A stretch of DNA of 64,000 nucleotides from REBR01 sp033721915 (GTDB taxonomy: Bacteria > Pseudomonadota > Gammaproteobacteria > Pseudomonadales > Oleiphilaceae). Where the stretch lies: assembly GCA_033721915.1 (NCBI GenBank), contig JAWWAC010000008.1, positions 1 through 64,000 of the forward strand. Reading direction: 5' to 3'. Shown here one piece after another: positions 1 to 9,350 of the stretch. The notes under the pieces were generated by a model, which did no database searches, had not been told where the DNA came from, and worked only from the letters and a program-made list of their open reading frames with translations. Within the stretch, counting starts at the first letter, position 1. Every line of letters starts with the position of its first letter. A program made the translations under genes and the position numbers.

Positions 1-297
1 GGCGCCGGCGGCCTTGCCCTGGCTCTTCATGCTGTCTGAGGCCTCGGTGGTGAGCATCAGTATGGGGGTGCGTTTGTACTGGCCCAGCCCGCGCAGCGAG
101 CGGGTGAGGGTCAGACCGTCCATCTTCGGCATGTTCTGATCGGTAATCACCAGGTCAAACTGGCCGGTGCGGGCCTTTTTCAGGGCCTCTTCCCCGTCCG
201 CCGCCTCGGTGACGCTGTAACCGGCTTTTTTCAGTGTGAAACCCACCATCTGACGGATGGAAATGGAGTCGTCCACAATCAGAATGTTCTTTGCCAT
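1..297 (-). CDS. CheY-like response regulator (partial, runs off the left edge)
   Basis: The 99 visible codons form most of a single receiver domain. The acidic pair Asp9-Asp10 (IVDDS), the phosphoacceptor Asp53 (ITDQNMP) and the conserved Thr of LMLTTE are all present, so it should be phosphorylatable. The start ATG at 295-297 gives MAKNILIVDD, a normal CheY/PilH-like N-terminus. The C-terminal end with the conserved Lys lies outside the window. It is co-directional with the REC-phosphatase, STAS and MCP genes to its right, so it probably belongs to the same chemotaxis-like signalling cluster, with a histidine kinase expected further left. Whether it serves flagella, pili or another output cannot be told here. 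Confidence 0.9.
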   Translation of the reverse strand, partial: MAKNILIVDDSISIRQMVGFTLKKAGYSVTEAADGEEALKKARTGQFDLVITDQNMPKMDGLTLTRSLRGLGQYKRTPILMLTTEASDSMKSQGKAAGA

Positions 298-363
298 TGT
301 CGCTCTTTCCTTATTGTCGCCTCACCGGGAGCACGGTGAGCGGGTCGGTTGAAGGGTTCGGGT

Positions 364-2106
364 CTAACTGGGTTCAGACTGTGGGATCACGAATTCCACC
401 TCCGCCGTGGCGCCGTTATCCAGAAACTGGAGACTGTCCACCAGGCTGGCCACCAGCTGTATGCCACGGCCATGGGGAAAGCGGTCCCGCTCAGGGTCAC
501 TGGCGAAGGTGGCAAAGTCGGCGGTGTTAAAGCCACTGCCACTGTCCATCACCATGAAGCGCACCCGGCTCTCGCCGTCGTGATGCCCCCGAGTGGCCAG
601 GACCTTGATAAACCCCTGATCCAGCGTCTGCAGCAACTCCTCGCGACGGCTCATGTAATCCTCAAAGCCGTCTTTTTCCTGTTTGGAGACGGACTCCAGG
701 CCCAGGACGCCGTGATCCACGGCGTTGTTGATCAGCTCCGTCAGCACCACGAAGGCCCTGGCCCGCAGTTGGGCGGGCAGGCGCAGGTTTTCCAGCACCT
801 GGTTGACGGTGGGCACGATTTCCGTATGGGCCACCTCGGCGCCTCGCAGCTCAATGCGGAAATCCCAGCCCGCCAGAGCGTTATGGTCGCGGTTATGACC
901 CCTGACATGACCATTAAAAGGTGTGTCGGCCGCAATACGAGCTTCTGAAGGCGGTTCCACCGACAACACCAGCAGAGACTGGTCGTCGTCCGGTGCGACG
1001 CTGCCGCGGAATTCCGCCAGTGCCCCGTTGACCCGCTCCATGATCGGTGTCTCCAGCGTGCATTCCTGCAGCAGTCGGACCAGACGCCCGCTGCCGAACA
1101 TCTCGCCGGTTTCATTGCGGGCCTCCACCAGACCGTCCGAGCAAGCCACCAGACGGTCGTAGTGGGCTACTGTGCACAGTGTGGTGGCGTCTTCAAACAG
1201 GCTGTCTTCCAGCACACCCAGTGGCGGGTGGGCGGACGGCAGCTGATGGTTGATGTGGCCCTCCGGATCCAGTACGTAGGCGGTCGGGCAGCCACCGTTC
1301 CAGATCTGCAGGCTGTGCCGCTGTGGGTTGACCAGCGCCACCATGGCGGCCAGAAACTGGTTGGCGGGCAGGCGCTCTTTCAGACGCAGGTTCATCTGCC
1401 GCACAATGGAGGGCACGCCATAACCACGGCGGCTCATCTGGTAGAAAATTTCCATGGCCGGCAACAGCGTGATGGCCGCCGGCAGTCCATGCCCGGTGGC
1501 GTCCGCCAGCAGTGCGTAGGTATTGCCGGAATGGGAGTTGACCACGGAGACCACATCGCCGCTGAACTGCTCCAGTGAACGCACGGACTGGTGGATGCGG
1601 GTGTCCGATGTGGCGGAGTTGTGCATGATGCGCTCGATCATCTGCTGAGCGAGCTCATTTTCAGCCCGGCTGCTGCGGTAGTAGGCGGACAGCTGTCGGT
1701 TGCGCTCCTCCAGCTGGCGGTGGAGGTTGGCAATGCGCTGTGACGCCCTGAGCTTGGCCACCAGAAGAGGGAAACTGATGGGTTTGGTGAGGTAGTAATC
1801 CGCCCCCACGTCCATGCCCATCACCTGATCCTGCTCCTCGTTGTTGGAGCTGATCATCATCACCGGCACCCAGCGGTCCTGCATCTGCCCCTTGAGCACC
1901 TTGCAGGCCTCCATGCCGTTGGTCTCCGGCATCATCACGTCCAGGATGACCAGATCAAAGGGGGTGCGTGCGAAAGCCTCGATGGACTCACGGCCGTTTT
2001 CCACGGCTGTCACTGAGTGGCCGCTGCGCTCCAGGTAGGATTGCAGCAACTGTCTGCTCAGTGGGTCGTCCTCCGCCAGCAGTATGGACAGGGCATCGGC
2101 GCTCAT
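364..2106 (-). CDS. Response regulator with PP2C (SpoIIE-type) phosphatase and HATPase domains, HsbR-like
   Basis: Three domains are visible in 580 aa. A receiver spans about 1-125 with phosphoacceptor Asp56 (LVILDVMMP). After a helical linker, a PP2C/SpoIIE phosphatase spans about 165-385, with DATGHG and ACSDG metal-binding motifs. A C-terminal HATPase/anti-sigma kinase domain spans about 410-575, with an N-box (ELINNAVDHG) and the GRGIQLV lid. This layout matches HsbR-type partner-switch regulators, which phosphorylate or dephosphorylate a STAS antagonist. The adjacent gene, five nucleotides upstream in the operon, is such a STAS protein, and an MCP follows. The predicted role is to turn a phosphorelay input into release or capture of the STAS protein. 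The domains are clear; the exact orthology is inference. Confidence 0.9.
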   Translation of the reverse strand: MSADALSILLAEDDPLSRQLLQSYLERSGHSVTAVENGRESIEAFARTPFDLVILDVMMPETNGMEACKVLKGQMQDRWVPVMMISSNNEEQDQVMGMDVGADYYLTKPISFPLLVAKLRASQRIANLHRQLEERNRQLSAYYRSSRAENELAQQMIERIMHNSATSDTRIHQSVRSLEQFSGDVVSVVNSHSGNTYALLADATGHGLPAAITLLPAMEIFYQMSRRGYGVPSIVRQMNLRLKERLPANQFLAAMVALVNPQRHSLQIWNGGCPTAYVLDPEGHINHQLPSAHPPLGVLEDSLFEDATTLCTVAHYDRLVACSDGLVEARNETGEMFGSGRLVRLLQECTLETPIMERVNGALAEFRGSVAPDDDQSLLVLSVEPPSEARIAADTPFNGHVRGHNRDHNALAGWDFRIELRGAEVAHTEIVPTVNQVLENLRLPAQLRARAFVVLTELINNAVDHGVLGLESVSKQEKDGFEDYMSRREELLQTLDQGFIKVLATRGHHDGESRVRFMVMDSGSGFNTADFATFASDPERDRFPHGRGIQLVASLVDSLQFLDNGATAEVEFVIPQSEPS

Positions 2107-2111
2107 AACTA

Positions 2112-2438
2112 TCAGTGGTTCTTCTGTTCGATGAACCGGAACATGCGCTGGAAATGGGCAATTTCCAGGATTTCCAGCACGATGCCAGTGGCACCACTGA
2201 TGGCCACATCGATGTTGCGGTCCTGGGCTTTTTCACGCAGAAGGAGCAGGGTGCCCAGTGCGGCACTGTCCAGGTAATCCAGCCTGCTGACATTCAGCAC
2301 AATGGTTTTCACCGCCGGGTTTTCCAGCAGCTGTGTCTGGTGGGGCTTGAACTCCGTGTAGGCGTTAAAGTCAAACTGGCCTGCCATAAAGAGTGTGGCG
2401 GTACCATCGTCATCAATATGGGGCTGAATGCTGAACAT
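2112..2438 (-). CDS. STAS-domain anti-sigma factor antagonist, HsbA-like
   Basis: This is a 108-aa single STAS domain. The typical phosphorylatable serine sits in the LDYLDSAALG motif (Ser58), as in SpoIIAA-like proteins. The start is set at 2438 because GAGGAAAG lies just upstream at good spacing; an upstream in-frame start would add a non-conserved leader. It lies between the MCP and the REC-PP2C-HATPase gene on the same strand, so the neighbour is the likely kinase/phosphatase acting on Ser58. In Pseudomonas the HsbA counterpart links such a switch to FlgM and surface behaviour; no flgM is seen here, so the output partner is unknown. Confidence 0.9.
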   Translation of the reverse strand: MFSIQPHIDDDGTATLFMAGQFDFNAYTEFKPHQTQLLENPAVKTIVLNVSRLDYLDSAALGTLLLLREKAQDRNIDVAISGATGIVLEILEIAHFQRMFRFIEQKNH

Positions 2439-2496
2439 GCTGTGTCTTTCCTCGTCAGGGGTCATGGGTCGTTATCAGAAAACAGTGGGCCGGGGA

Positions 2497-3693
2497 TCAG
2501 AAAAGATCCACGCTGCCCTGTGACATGGACTGCTGTGTCACCGGGTTGTCACGGATCCGGGACTGTTCCTCACGGGCCCTGGCGATTTCCTGCGCCAGGT
2601 GCTCCAGCCATTCCTTGCCGTTGTCGGCCTGGTGGTCATTGATGCGCAGCACGGAGTTGTCCACCAGCGCCAGTCGCTCGTCCACGCGGCCGAGAATCTG
2701 CGACACCATGTCCTGAAACTGCATCTTGCGAACCACCACGCTGACGTCCTCCGCCACTTCGCTGGCGATTTCCGCCAACTGCAGTGCGCCCTGGTTGCGC
2801 GCCTCGTCCAGGCGCTGGATTTCCTCCATAACCTTCTCCACGGAGCGCTTGGACTGGAGGGCAAAGTTCATGTCCTGCGACGCCATGCGGGTAATGGACT
2901 CCTCGGCGAACGCCACCAGGCCGTTCACGTCCGTGACGCTGCCCCGTATGTCTTCACTGAACTGTCGTGAACGGGCCGACAGGTGCTGGACTTCCTGTGC
3001 CACCACGGCAAAGCCACGCCCCGCCTCACCGGCCCTGGCCGCCTCGATGGCGGCGTTGATGGCCAGCAGGTTGGTCTGGCCGGCAATGCCGTCCATTTCC
3101 TCGAGGCTGTTGTTGATCTTGTGGATTTCGCGGGAGATGCCGCTCATGGTGTCTACCAGCTCAATGGAGGTGCGGCTGGTGCTGACAATGGAATCCACGA
3201 ATTCCTGCAGGACCTTGCTCACATCGGAGACCATTTTCTCGAAGGTGAGGGCCTCGCCGTCCACCACCATCTCATCATTGCGGGAGAGGTGATTGACCAC
3301 CTCGTTCTGGCGGTCAATGTGGTTCTGCAACTGGAAGAAAAGCGTCATGATCTCTGGTACTGAATCGTCCATCAGAGAACGCATCTGGTGGGTGTCGTCG
3401 CGGATGGTGCCCAGGTTGCCCTGGTAGGTTTCCAACATCTGCTGCAGCTGCTGCCGGAACTGGCTGAGCTGCTCGCCGGCGGCATTGACCTGTTGCTGCT
3501 GAAGCCCTGACAGGGTGTTGAGCTGTCGCTTCAGTCGCCATGTCGGCATGCCCACCAGAACCACTACGGCCATGCTGAAGACGGTGGCCAGGGTCAGGGT
3601 CAGGGCCTGTAGCAGGTAAGCTCCCCAGAGAAGCGCCACAATGATTGCCGTGGCCAGTAATAACGGCTTGATATCGGGTGCAGGTTTGTTCAT
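2497..3693 (-). CDS. Methyl-accepting chemotaxis-type transducer without a sensory domain
   Basis: About 398 aa. The N-terminus has two closely spaced hydrophobic helices (about residues 8-50) with almost no periplasmic loop. A long cytoplasmic helical region follows, including the MCP signalling hairpin with GQTNLLAINAAIEAARAGE and GRGFAVVA motifs. No HAMP or Cache/4HB ligand domain is visible and there is no C-terminal CheR/B-tethering pentapeptide. The ATG at 3693 is preferred over the GTG at 3723. It is first in the leftward cluster with the STAS, REC-phosphatase and CheY-like genes, suggesting one signalling module that senses something in the membrane or cytoplasm. Its ligand is unknown. 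Confidence 0.88.
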   Translation of the reverse strand: MNKPAPDIKPLLLATAIIVALLWGAYLLQALTLTLATVFSMAVVVLVGMPTWRLKRQLNTLSGLQQQQVNAAGEQLSQFRQQLQQMLETYQGNLGTIRDDTHQMRSLMDDSVPEIMTLFFQLQNHIDRQNEVVNHLSRNDEMVVDGEALTFEKMVSDVSKVLQEFVDSIVSTSRTSIELVDTMSGISREIHKINNSLEEMDGIAGQTNLLAINAAIEAARAGEAGRGFAVVAQEVQHLSARSRQFSEDIRGSVTDVNGLVAFAEESITRMASQDMNFALQSKRSVEKVMEEIQRLDEARNQGALQLAEIASEVAEDVSVVVRKMQFQDMVSQILGRVDERLALVDNSVLRINDHQADNGKEWLEHLAQEIARAREEQSRIRDNPVTQQSMSQGSVDLF

Positions 3694-3916
3694 GCCATAA
3701 TCCGGTGATACATGGTATTCCACATCGGTAGTGGGCTCTGTAGTCTGTTAACGGCCCTGAAACGGGCATCTTTATTGGCCATTTACGCGGGAAAGCCCTT
3801 ACTTACCCGCATCTATACCTCCCATAAAGGTGGACGGATCACCGGCTTTCATTAAAGCGTGTAAAATAAGCGGTCTTAACCCATACCGGCCTCATGGCCG
3901 CCGTTCTGGAGCCCCT

Positions 3917-4951
3917 GTGTACTGGACCCAGCAAGCATCCGAGTTGTCACTGCCGGACTGGCAGCGGGAAGACGCCATGGCACAGCTGCCGGCCATGGAT
4001 TTCCGGACGCCCCCCCCGATGGGGGAGACCGCCAGGGACTACTGCCGCTTTTATGGGCTGGATCTGGCGGAGAGCCGACCGGCAGTGCGCCACCATATGG
4101 GCACCCTGAACGTCGACGGTTACTGTCTGGCAACCCACTATTATCGCCATCAGTATAGTCGTGGCACGGCGTTTGTGTTACATGGTTTTTTTGATCACGC
4201 CGGGCTCTACGGCCGCCTGATGGGGCATTGTCTGGACGAAGGGCTGGATGTGCTGGTGTTTGACTTGCCCGGTCATGGACTGTCCAGTGGAGAAAGGGCG
4301 TCCATCAGCAGCTTTAGCCAGTATCGCCGTGTGCTCGCCGGGGTCATGGAGTCCTGCCGCCCCCATCTGAAGGGCCCCTGGGTGGCGGTGGGACAGAGCA
4401 CCGGTGGGGCCCTGCTGATTGATTATCTGCTGCTTTCGGGGCATGACCGGGACAGCGCGGAATTCAGTGCGGTGGTGCTGCTGGCCCCTCTGATCCGGCC
4501 GGTGGGCTTTACCTCGGGGGGGGTTCTGCACAGCCTGCTCAAGCCTTTTGTCCGCCACTGGAAGCGGGCTTTCGTGGTGAACAGCAACGATTCCGTGTTT
4601 GTGCGTTTTCAGCAGCATTACGATCCGCTACAGTCACGGAGGTTTGCCGTGAAATGGGTGACGGCACTGCGTGAGTGGGTCAGCCAGGTTGAGTCCGCGG
4701 TTCCGGTGGATTACGACCTGACCGTGATACAGGGTGAGCAGGACAATACCGTGGCCTGGCGACATAATCTGCGGGTGCTGAAGCACAAGTTCGCCCGTCT
4801 GTGGGTGTTCCAGCTCCCACAGGCCCGTCACCACCTGGTCAACGAATCGGAAACCCTACTGGCCGAAGTTCTGCACGCGGTCAGCGAATCCTTCAACCGG
4901 GTGCTGCCCCCCAGGGTAAAGGCACCGGGAAAACACAACCGCAATGAGTAA
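3917..4951 (+). CDS. Alpha/beta hydrolase (lysophospholipase/monoacylglycerol lipase-like)
   Basis: A serine hydrolase of the Hydrolase_4 type. A HGFFDHAG oxyanion strand, a DLPGHGLSSGER segment and a GQSTGG nucleophile elbow are in the expected order, with an ARHHLVNE histidine near the C-terminus. The frame is open from a GTG at 3830, but a GTG at 3917 is preceded by TCTGGAG at good spacing and starts nearer the conserved part, so that start is used (344 aa). It is followed 9 nt later by the OmpA-family lipoprotein gene, suggesting cotranscription. The likely substrate is a lipid ester. No signal peptide is evident, so it probably acts in the cytoplasm. Confidence 0.85.
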   Translation: MYWTQQASELSLPDWQREDAMAQLPAMDFRTPPPMGETARDYCRFYGLDLAESRPAVRHHMGTLNVDGYCLATHYYRHQYSRGTAFVLHGFFDHAGLYGRLMGHCLDEGLDVLVFDLPGHGLSSGERASISSFSQYRRVLAGVMESCRPHLKGPWVAVGQSTGGALLIDYLLLSGHDRDSAEFSAVVLLAPLIRPVGFTSGGVLHSLLKPFVRHWKRAFVVNSNDSVFVRFQQHYDPLQSRRFAVKWVTALREWVSQVESAVPVDYDLTVIQGEQDNTVAWRHNLRVLKHKFARLWVFQLPQARHHLVNESETLLAEVLHAVSESFNRVLPPRVKAPGKHNRNE

Positions 4952-4960
4952 GGAAATGCC

Positions 4961-5617
4961 ATGCGCAAACTGATTCTGGTCACGGCTATCAGCACCATGA
5001 CACTGGCAAGCTGTGCCACCTATGATCCCTACACCGATGAAAAGGAAACCTCCAAGAGCACCATTGGTGCGGCCATTGGTGCCATTACCGGTGCCGCTGT
5101 GGGGGCGGCCACTTCCAGCAAGAGTGACCGCAAGAAGGGCATTCTGATCGGTGCCGCCGCCGGTGGTATTGCCGGTGCCGGTGTGGGTGCCTACATGGAC
5201 CGCCAGGAGGAAGAGCTGCGCCAGAGGCTGCGTGGCAGCGGTGTCAGTGTGGCCCGTGAGGGAGACCATATCCGTCTGGTGATGCCGGGCAATGTGACCT
5301 TTGGTGTCAACGAATCCAGCATACAGCCCTCCTTTCATGACACACTGGAGTCTGTGGCGCTGGTGCTCAAGGAGTTTGATGAAACCGCCATTGCCGTCAG
5401 TGGCCATACGGACAGCACCGGTGGCATGGAGCTCAACCAGCGCCTGAGCGAAGACCGCGCCGAGGCGGTGGGAGGCTTTCTGCAGCAGCAGGGGATCAGC
5501 CGTGGGCGTCTGCACATTCGCGGTTTCGGCCCACGCCAGCCCATTGCCAGCAATGATACCGTGGCAGGGCGTCAGGCCAACCGTCGTGTGGAGCTGGAGC
5601 TGATGCCGCTGCAGTAA
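4961..5617 (+). CDS. OmpA-family outer-membrane lipoprotein (YiaD-like)
   Basis: The 218-aa precursor has a lipobox ending in Cys (TLASC, about residue 18). Glycine-zipper segments follow at about 35-55 and 65-80 (IGAAIGAITGAAVGAA and IGAAAGGIAGAGVGAYMD), then a C-terminal OmpA peptidoglycan-binding domain with the NQRLSEDRAEAV and RRVELEL motifs. It most likely sits in the outer membrane and binds peptidoglycan. It begins 9 nt after the hydrolase gene and is convergent with the transporter gene to the right. Confidence 0.92.
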   Translation: MRKLILVTAISTMTLASCATYDPYTDEKETSKSTIGAAIGAITGAAVGAATSSKSDRKKGILIGAAAGGIAGAGVGAYMDRQEEELRQRLRGSGVSVAREGDHIRLVMPGNVTFGVNESSIQPSFHDTLESVALVLKEFDETAIAVSGHTDSTGGMELNQRLSEDRAEAVGGFLQQQGISRGRLHIRGFGPRQPIASNDTVAGRQANRRVELELMPLQ

Positions 5618-5622
5618 ACGCT

Positions 5623-5661
5623 GTTGCTACCCCCTCGCCTCAGGCGGGGGGGTAGAGCAAC
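5623..5661. terminator. Bidirectional stem-loop between convergent genes
   Basis: GTTGCT-ACCCCC on the left pairs with GGGGGGT-AGAGCAAC on the right around a short TCGCCTCAGGC centre. It lies directly after the OmpA lipoprotein stop and overlaps the last codons of the oppositely oriented transporter. No long T tract is present, so strength is uncertain. Confidence 0.6.
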
Positions 5662-7412
5662 ATGGCCATGGTCACCGTGGTCAGGCCGCAAATGATGTTC
5701 AGCGGCACCCCCGCCTTGACGAAATCCATGAACTGGAAGCCCCCGGGACCGTAAATCATCAGGTTGGTCTGGTAGCCCAGTGGGGTGGAGAAACTGGCGG
5801 AGGCGGCCATCATCAGTGTCAGCACAAAGGGCTCCGGCGGCAGGCCGGCAGCCTGCGTGATGGCCAGCACCACCGGCAGCGTCAGCAGCGCGGCGGCATT
5901 GTTGGTCAGCATTTCCGTCATCAGGCTCACCAGCAGGTAGGTGCCGATCAGCATCAGCAGATAATTCCCCTGGGTCAGCGAGAGAATGCCGTTGGCCAAC
6001 CAGGCGGCGGCCCCGGTGGTGCCCAGTGCATTACCCAGGGCAAAGGAGCAGGCGATGGTCAGCAGCACATGGCCGTCGAGGCTGCGACGCGCCAGGTTCA
6101 GTGTCAGGCAGCCGCTGGCCAGCATCATGATGGCGCCCAGCATGGCGGCGTTGAGCATGCTGGTGGTTTCGGTGGCCGCCAGGGCAATGACCCCGAGCAG
6201 TATTGCCCAGGCGCGCCAGGACTTGCTGTGGTCCGGCCGCTCCTCTTCGGTGTCGTTGATCAGCAGAAAGTCCCGTGAATACTTCTGACGGGTGACAAAA
6301 GCCGGCCTGGCCTCCAGCAGCAGTGTGTCCGCCGGCTCCAGGCGGATGTTGCCCAGGTTGCCCTGTATGCGTCGGCCATTGCGGGCAATGGCCAGCACCA
6401 CGGCACCGTATTTTTCCCGGAAGCGGCTTTCCCGGATGGTGCTGCCCACGGACAGGCACTCCGGTGAGACCACGGCCTCCACGATGCGACGCTCCGGGGC
6501 GGCCTTGGCCAGCAGTGGCTGCTCATCCGTGGAGGGCACCAGTCCGTGGATCTGGCGCAGCTCGATCACCGCTTCCACGTCACCGGCAAACACCAGTCGG
6601 TCGCCGCTGCGCAGACGCTCCTCGGAGGGCACGGCCGTGACCAGTCCGCTGTCCCGCTCGATTTCCACCAGGTAGAGCCCCCGCAGGTGGCGCAGTCCGG
6701 CCTCCTGCACCGACTTGCCCACCAGCGGGCCGTCGTTGGCCACGGCCATCTCCACGGTGTATTCCCGGAAATCACCGAAGACCTTTTTGCCATCGCCCTT
6801 GTGACGTCGCAGTGCGATGGGCAGCCAGAAAATCATGAACAGCAGGCCGACAATGGCCACAGGGAGGCTGATCCAGGTGATGTCAAACAGGCCGAATCCC
6901 GGATTGCCGGTCATCTCCACATAGAGTCCGTTGGCGATCAGGTTGGTGCTGGTGCCGATCAGCGTCAGTGTGCCGCCCAGAATGGCGGCATAACTGAGTG
7001 TCATCAGCAGCACCGGCAGTGGCAGCTCCATCTGCTTGGCCCAGCGTGCGATGGCGGGAATGAAGGTGGCCACCACCGGGGTGTTGTTGAGAAACCCCGA
7101 CAACAGCGCCACCGGGCCGACAATGCGGGACTGGGCCGCACGGGCCCTGGTGGGACGCCCCAGCAGGTGTTTGATGACCCAGTCCAGACCGCCGGTGTTG
7201 TTGATGCCCGCAGCGATCACGTACATGAAGGCCACGGTGATCAGACCGCTGTTGGAAAAACCGGACAGGGCCTGTTCGGCCGTGAGAATGCCGCTGACAC
7301 TGAGAAACACCAGTGCCGCCAGCATCACCAGGTCGGTGGCCAGTCGGGTGGTGATCAGCGTGACGAGTACGCCGGCAGTAGTCAGAAGGCTGACCCAGCC
7401 CATCCATTCCAT
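5640..7412 (-). CDS. SLC13/DASS-type permease with TrkA-C domains
   Basis: A 590-aa integral membrane protein. Hydrophobic helices occupy about 1-200 and 400-590, and two soluble RCK_C/TrkA-C-like domains lie between (about 205-290 and 300-390). The transporter halves contain the repeated N-T/P features of the family: NNTPVVATFIPAI, GTSTNLIANG, NNAAALLTLP and STPLGYQTNLMIY. Such SLC13-like proteins move sodium with di- or tricarboxylates or sulfate. The substrate here cannot be deduced, and sulfate/thiosulfate-type permeases share the internal TrkA-C pair. It appears monocistronic. Confidence 0.88.
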   Translation of the reverse strand: MEWMGWVSLLTTAGVLVTLITTRLATDLVMLAALVFLSVSGILTAEQALSGFSNSGLITVAFMYVIAAGINNTGGLDWVIKHLLGRPTRARAAQSRIVGPVALLSGFLNNTPVVATFIPAIARWAKQMELPLPVLLMTLSYAAILGGTLTLIGTSTNLIANGLYVEMTGNPGFGLFDITWISLPVAIVGLLFMIFWLPIALRRHKGDGKKVFGDFREYTVEMAVANDGPLVGKSVQEAGLRHLRGLYLVEIERDSGLVTAVPSEERLRSGDRLVFAGDVEAVIELRQIHGLVPSTDEQPLLAKAAPERRIVEAVVSPECLSVGSTIRESRFREKYGAVVLAIARNGRRIQGNLGNIRLEPADTLLLEARPAFVTRQKYSRDFLLINDTEEERPDHSKSWRAWAILLGVIALAATETTSMLNAAMLGAIMMLASGCLTLNLARRSLDGHVLLTIACSFALGNALGTTGAAAWLANGILSLTQGNYLLMLIGTYLLVSLMTEMLTNNAAALLTLPVVLAITQAAGLPPEPFVLTLMMAASASFSTPLGYQTNLMIYGPGGFQFMDFVKAGVPLNIICGLTTVTMAMLLYPPA

Positions 7413-7590
7413 CGATCGGATTCCTGCAATGGTGAATTGAGGCGTGACCTTAGCACCACTTTTTTATCGCTGGAAATTATTATTTATTCTTTGGATATAA
7501 CCAGAGAGATGGTCGAGTGATGGGAGCGGGAACGGGTTGAAGGAGAGGGAGAAGGGCGGTGGCGAGTCAGGGCCCACCGCCGGGAAGGGC

Positions 7591-7872
7591 TCAGGACTTG
7601 CGGTTGAGCCAGTCTTCCACCTGGCTGCGGATTTCCTTGAAGCGGGACTCTCCGCTCTCTCGCAGCTCCCTGAGCTTGTCGCGGGCGCCTTCGATGTCGT
7701 TCTGCAGCTTGTCGATGCGCTCTGCGGTCTTGGCTTTCAGCTCTTCTGTGGCTTTTTCATTCTGTGCCTTGGCCTTGTACTCGTTGAACTGGGCCTTCAG
7801 GGTGTCGAGTCTGGACTCCCAGCTATCCACCTGTTTTTCCAGTTTTTCAATCAGAGTGTCTTTCAGTGACAT
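7591..7872 (-). CDS. Small coiled-coil protein of unknown function
   Basis: A 93-aa, highly charged, almost entirely helical protein (MSLKDTLIEKLEKQVDSWES ...) with heptad-like spacing throughout and no signal peptide, cysteine or membrane segment. The ATG at 7872 follows a GGGACGC-like weak ribosome site; the longer frame to 7938 starts with a non-conserved leader. It stands alone between the transporter and serA. Similar short helical proteins in gammaproteobacteria are annotated only as hypothetical, so no function is assigned. Confidence 0.75.
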   Translation of the reverse strand: MSLKDTLIEKLEKQVDSWESRLDTLKAQFNEYKAKAQNEKATEELKAKTAERIDKLQNDIEGARDKLRELRESGESRFKEIRSQVEDWLNRKS

Positions 7873-7990
7873 AGTGTGCGTCCCTTTCTGTCTGTGGGTG
7901 AATGTAAGAAAGCGCCCCCGGTAATGGCCCAGGGGCAACTGTCTCTAAACTACGTCAAACCCGCCCTGCCAGGCAATGCCGGCCGGGGAC

Positions 7991-9220
7991 TCAGAACAGC
8001 ACGCGACAGCGGATGGTGCCCTTCACAGACTTGAGTTTCTTCAGTGCCAGCTCGCCGTAGGCCTTGTCCACGTCGATTACCACATAGCCGATGTCTTCAT
8101 TGGTTTGCAGGTACTGGCCGCAGATATTGATGCCGTTCTCGGAGAACACCTGGTTGATCTCGGACAGGACGCCGGGGATGTTCTCATGGATGTGCAGCAG
8201 CCGGTGCTGATCCGGATGGGAGGGCAGGGCCACCTCCGGGAAATTGACCGAGGACACGGAGGTGCCGTTGTCGCTGTAGGTGGAGAGCTTCTCCGCCACC
8301 TCCAGGCCGATATTGGCCTGTGCCTCGGCGGTGCTGCCACCTACATGGGGTGTCAGTATGACGTTGTCGAACTCACGCAGTGGCGAGATGAACTCGTCGT
8401 CGTTGGACTTGGGCTCCACCGGGAAGACATCAATGGCCGCCCCCAGCAGCTTTCCGCCACTCAGTGCGTCCACCAGCGCGTCAATGTCCACCACGGTGCC
8501 CCTGGAGGCGTTCAGCAGTATGCTGCCCTGCTTCATCTGCTCGAATTGCTCGGTGCTGATCATGTTGCGGGTGGACTGCAGGTCCGGCACATGCAGCGTG
8601 ACGATGTCGGAGATGGCCAGCAGCTCCTTCAGTGAGCCCACCTGGCTGGAATTGCCCAGCGGCAGCTTGGACACCACATCGTAGAAGTACACATGCATGC
8701 CCAGTGATTCCGCCAGGACGCTCAGCTGGGTACCGATGCTGCCATAGCCCACAATGCCCAGGTTCTTGCCGCGGATCTCGTAGCTGTCCTTGGCGGTCTT
8801 CATCCAGCGGCCACGGTGGGCGGCGGCGTTTTTCTCCGGGATGCCCCGCAGCAGCAGTATCGCCTCCGCCAGCACCAGCTCCGCCACGGAGCGGGTGTTG
8901 GAGTAGGGGGCGTTGAACACCGCGATGCCCCGGCGTGTGGCGGCCTTCAGGTCCACCTGGTTGGTGCCGATGCAGAAACAGCCCACCGCCACCAGCTTCT
9001 TCGCCGACTCGAACACCGCCTCGGTCAGCTGGGTGCGTGAGCGGATGCCGATAAAATGGGCATCCCGGGCCTTCTCGATCAGCTCGTCTTCTGCCAGGGA
9101 ATGGGTCAGGTACTCAATGTTGGTGTAACCGGCGTTATTGAGCGTATCAACGGCGGAAGTATGCACACCTTCCAGTAACAGAATGCGGATCTTGCTTTTA
9201 TCGAGGGATTTCTTGGCCAT
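7991..9220 (-). CDS. serA: D-3-phosphoglycerate dehydrogenase
   Basis: Catalyses the first step of serine synthesis, oxidising 3-phosphoglycerate with NAD. The 409-aa protein has the short SerA layout: substrate domain, NAD domain with GIVGYGSIG, catalytic Arg in NASRGTVVD and His in LTPHVGGST, then a C-terminal ACT domain (about 335-409, starting HENIPGVLSEIN) for serine feedback. The start at 9220 (MAKKSLDKSK) is preferred over an upstream frame extension. It is divergent from the D-2-hydroxyglutarate dehydrogenase gene 130 nt away. In Pseudomonas that enzyme removes the D-2-hydroxyglutarate produced when SerA reduces 2-ketoglutarate. serB lies at 59.3-60.5 kb in the same window. Confidence 0.96.
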   Translation of the reverse strand: MAKKSLDKSKIRILLLEGVHTSAVDTLNNAGYTNIEYLTHSLAEDELIEKARDAHFIGIRSRTQLTEAVFESAKKLVAVGCFCIGTNQVDLKAATRRGIAVFNAPYSNTRSVAELVLAEAILLLRGIPEKNAAAHRGRWMKTAKDSYEIRGKNLGIVGYGSIGTQLSVLAESLGMHVYFYDVVSKLPLGNSSQVGSLKELLAISDIVTLHVPDLQSTRNMISTEQFEQMKQGSILLNASRGTVVDIDALVDALSGGKLLGAAIDVFPVEPKSNDDEFISPLREFDNVILTPHVGGSTAEAQANIGLEVAEKLSTYSDNGTSVSSVNFPEVALPSHPDQHRLLHIHENIPGVLSEINQVFSENGINICGQYLQTNEDIGYVVIDVDKAYGELALKKLKSVKGTIRCRVLF

Positions 9221-9350
9221 GGGATGTCCACTAGGTTCCGGTCGCGTTAGTTTCGTCACGGGCGTGCCCGTCAAACGGGGCGCTATGATACCATACTGAG
9301 CCGCAAGCATAAGCGTTGGTTCGTCGACAATTTAGAGGACAGTCACTGTC

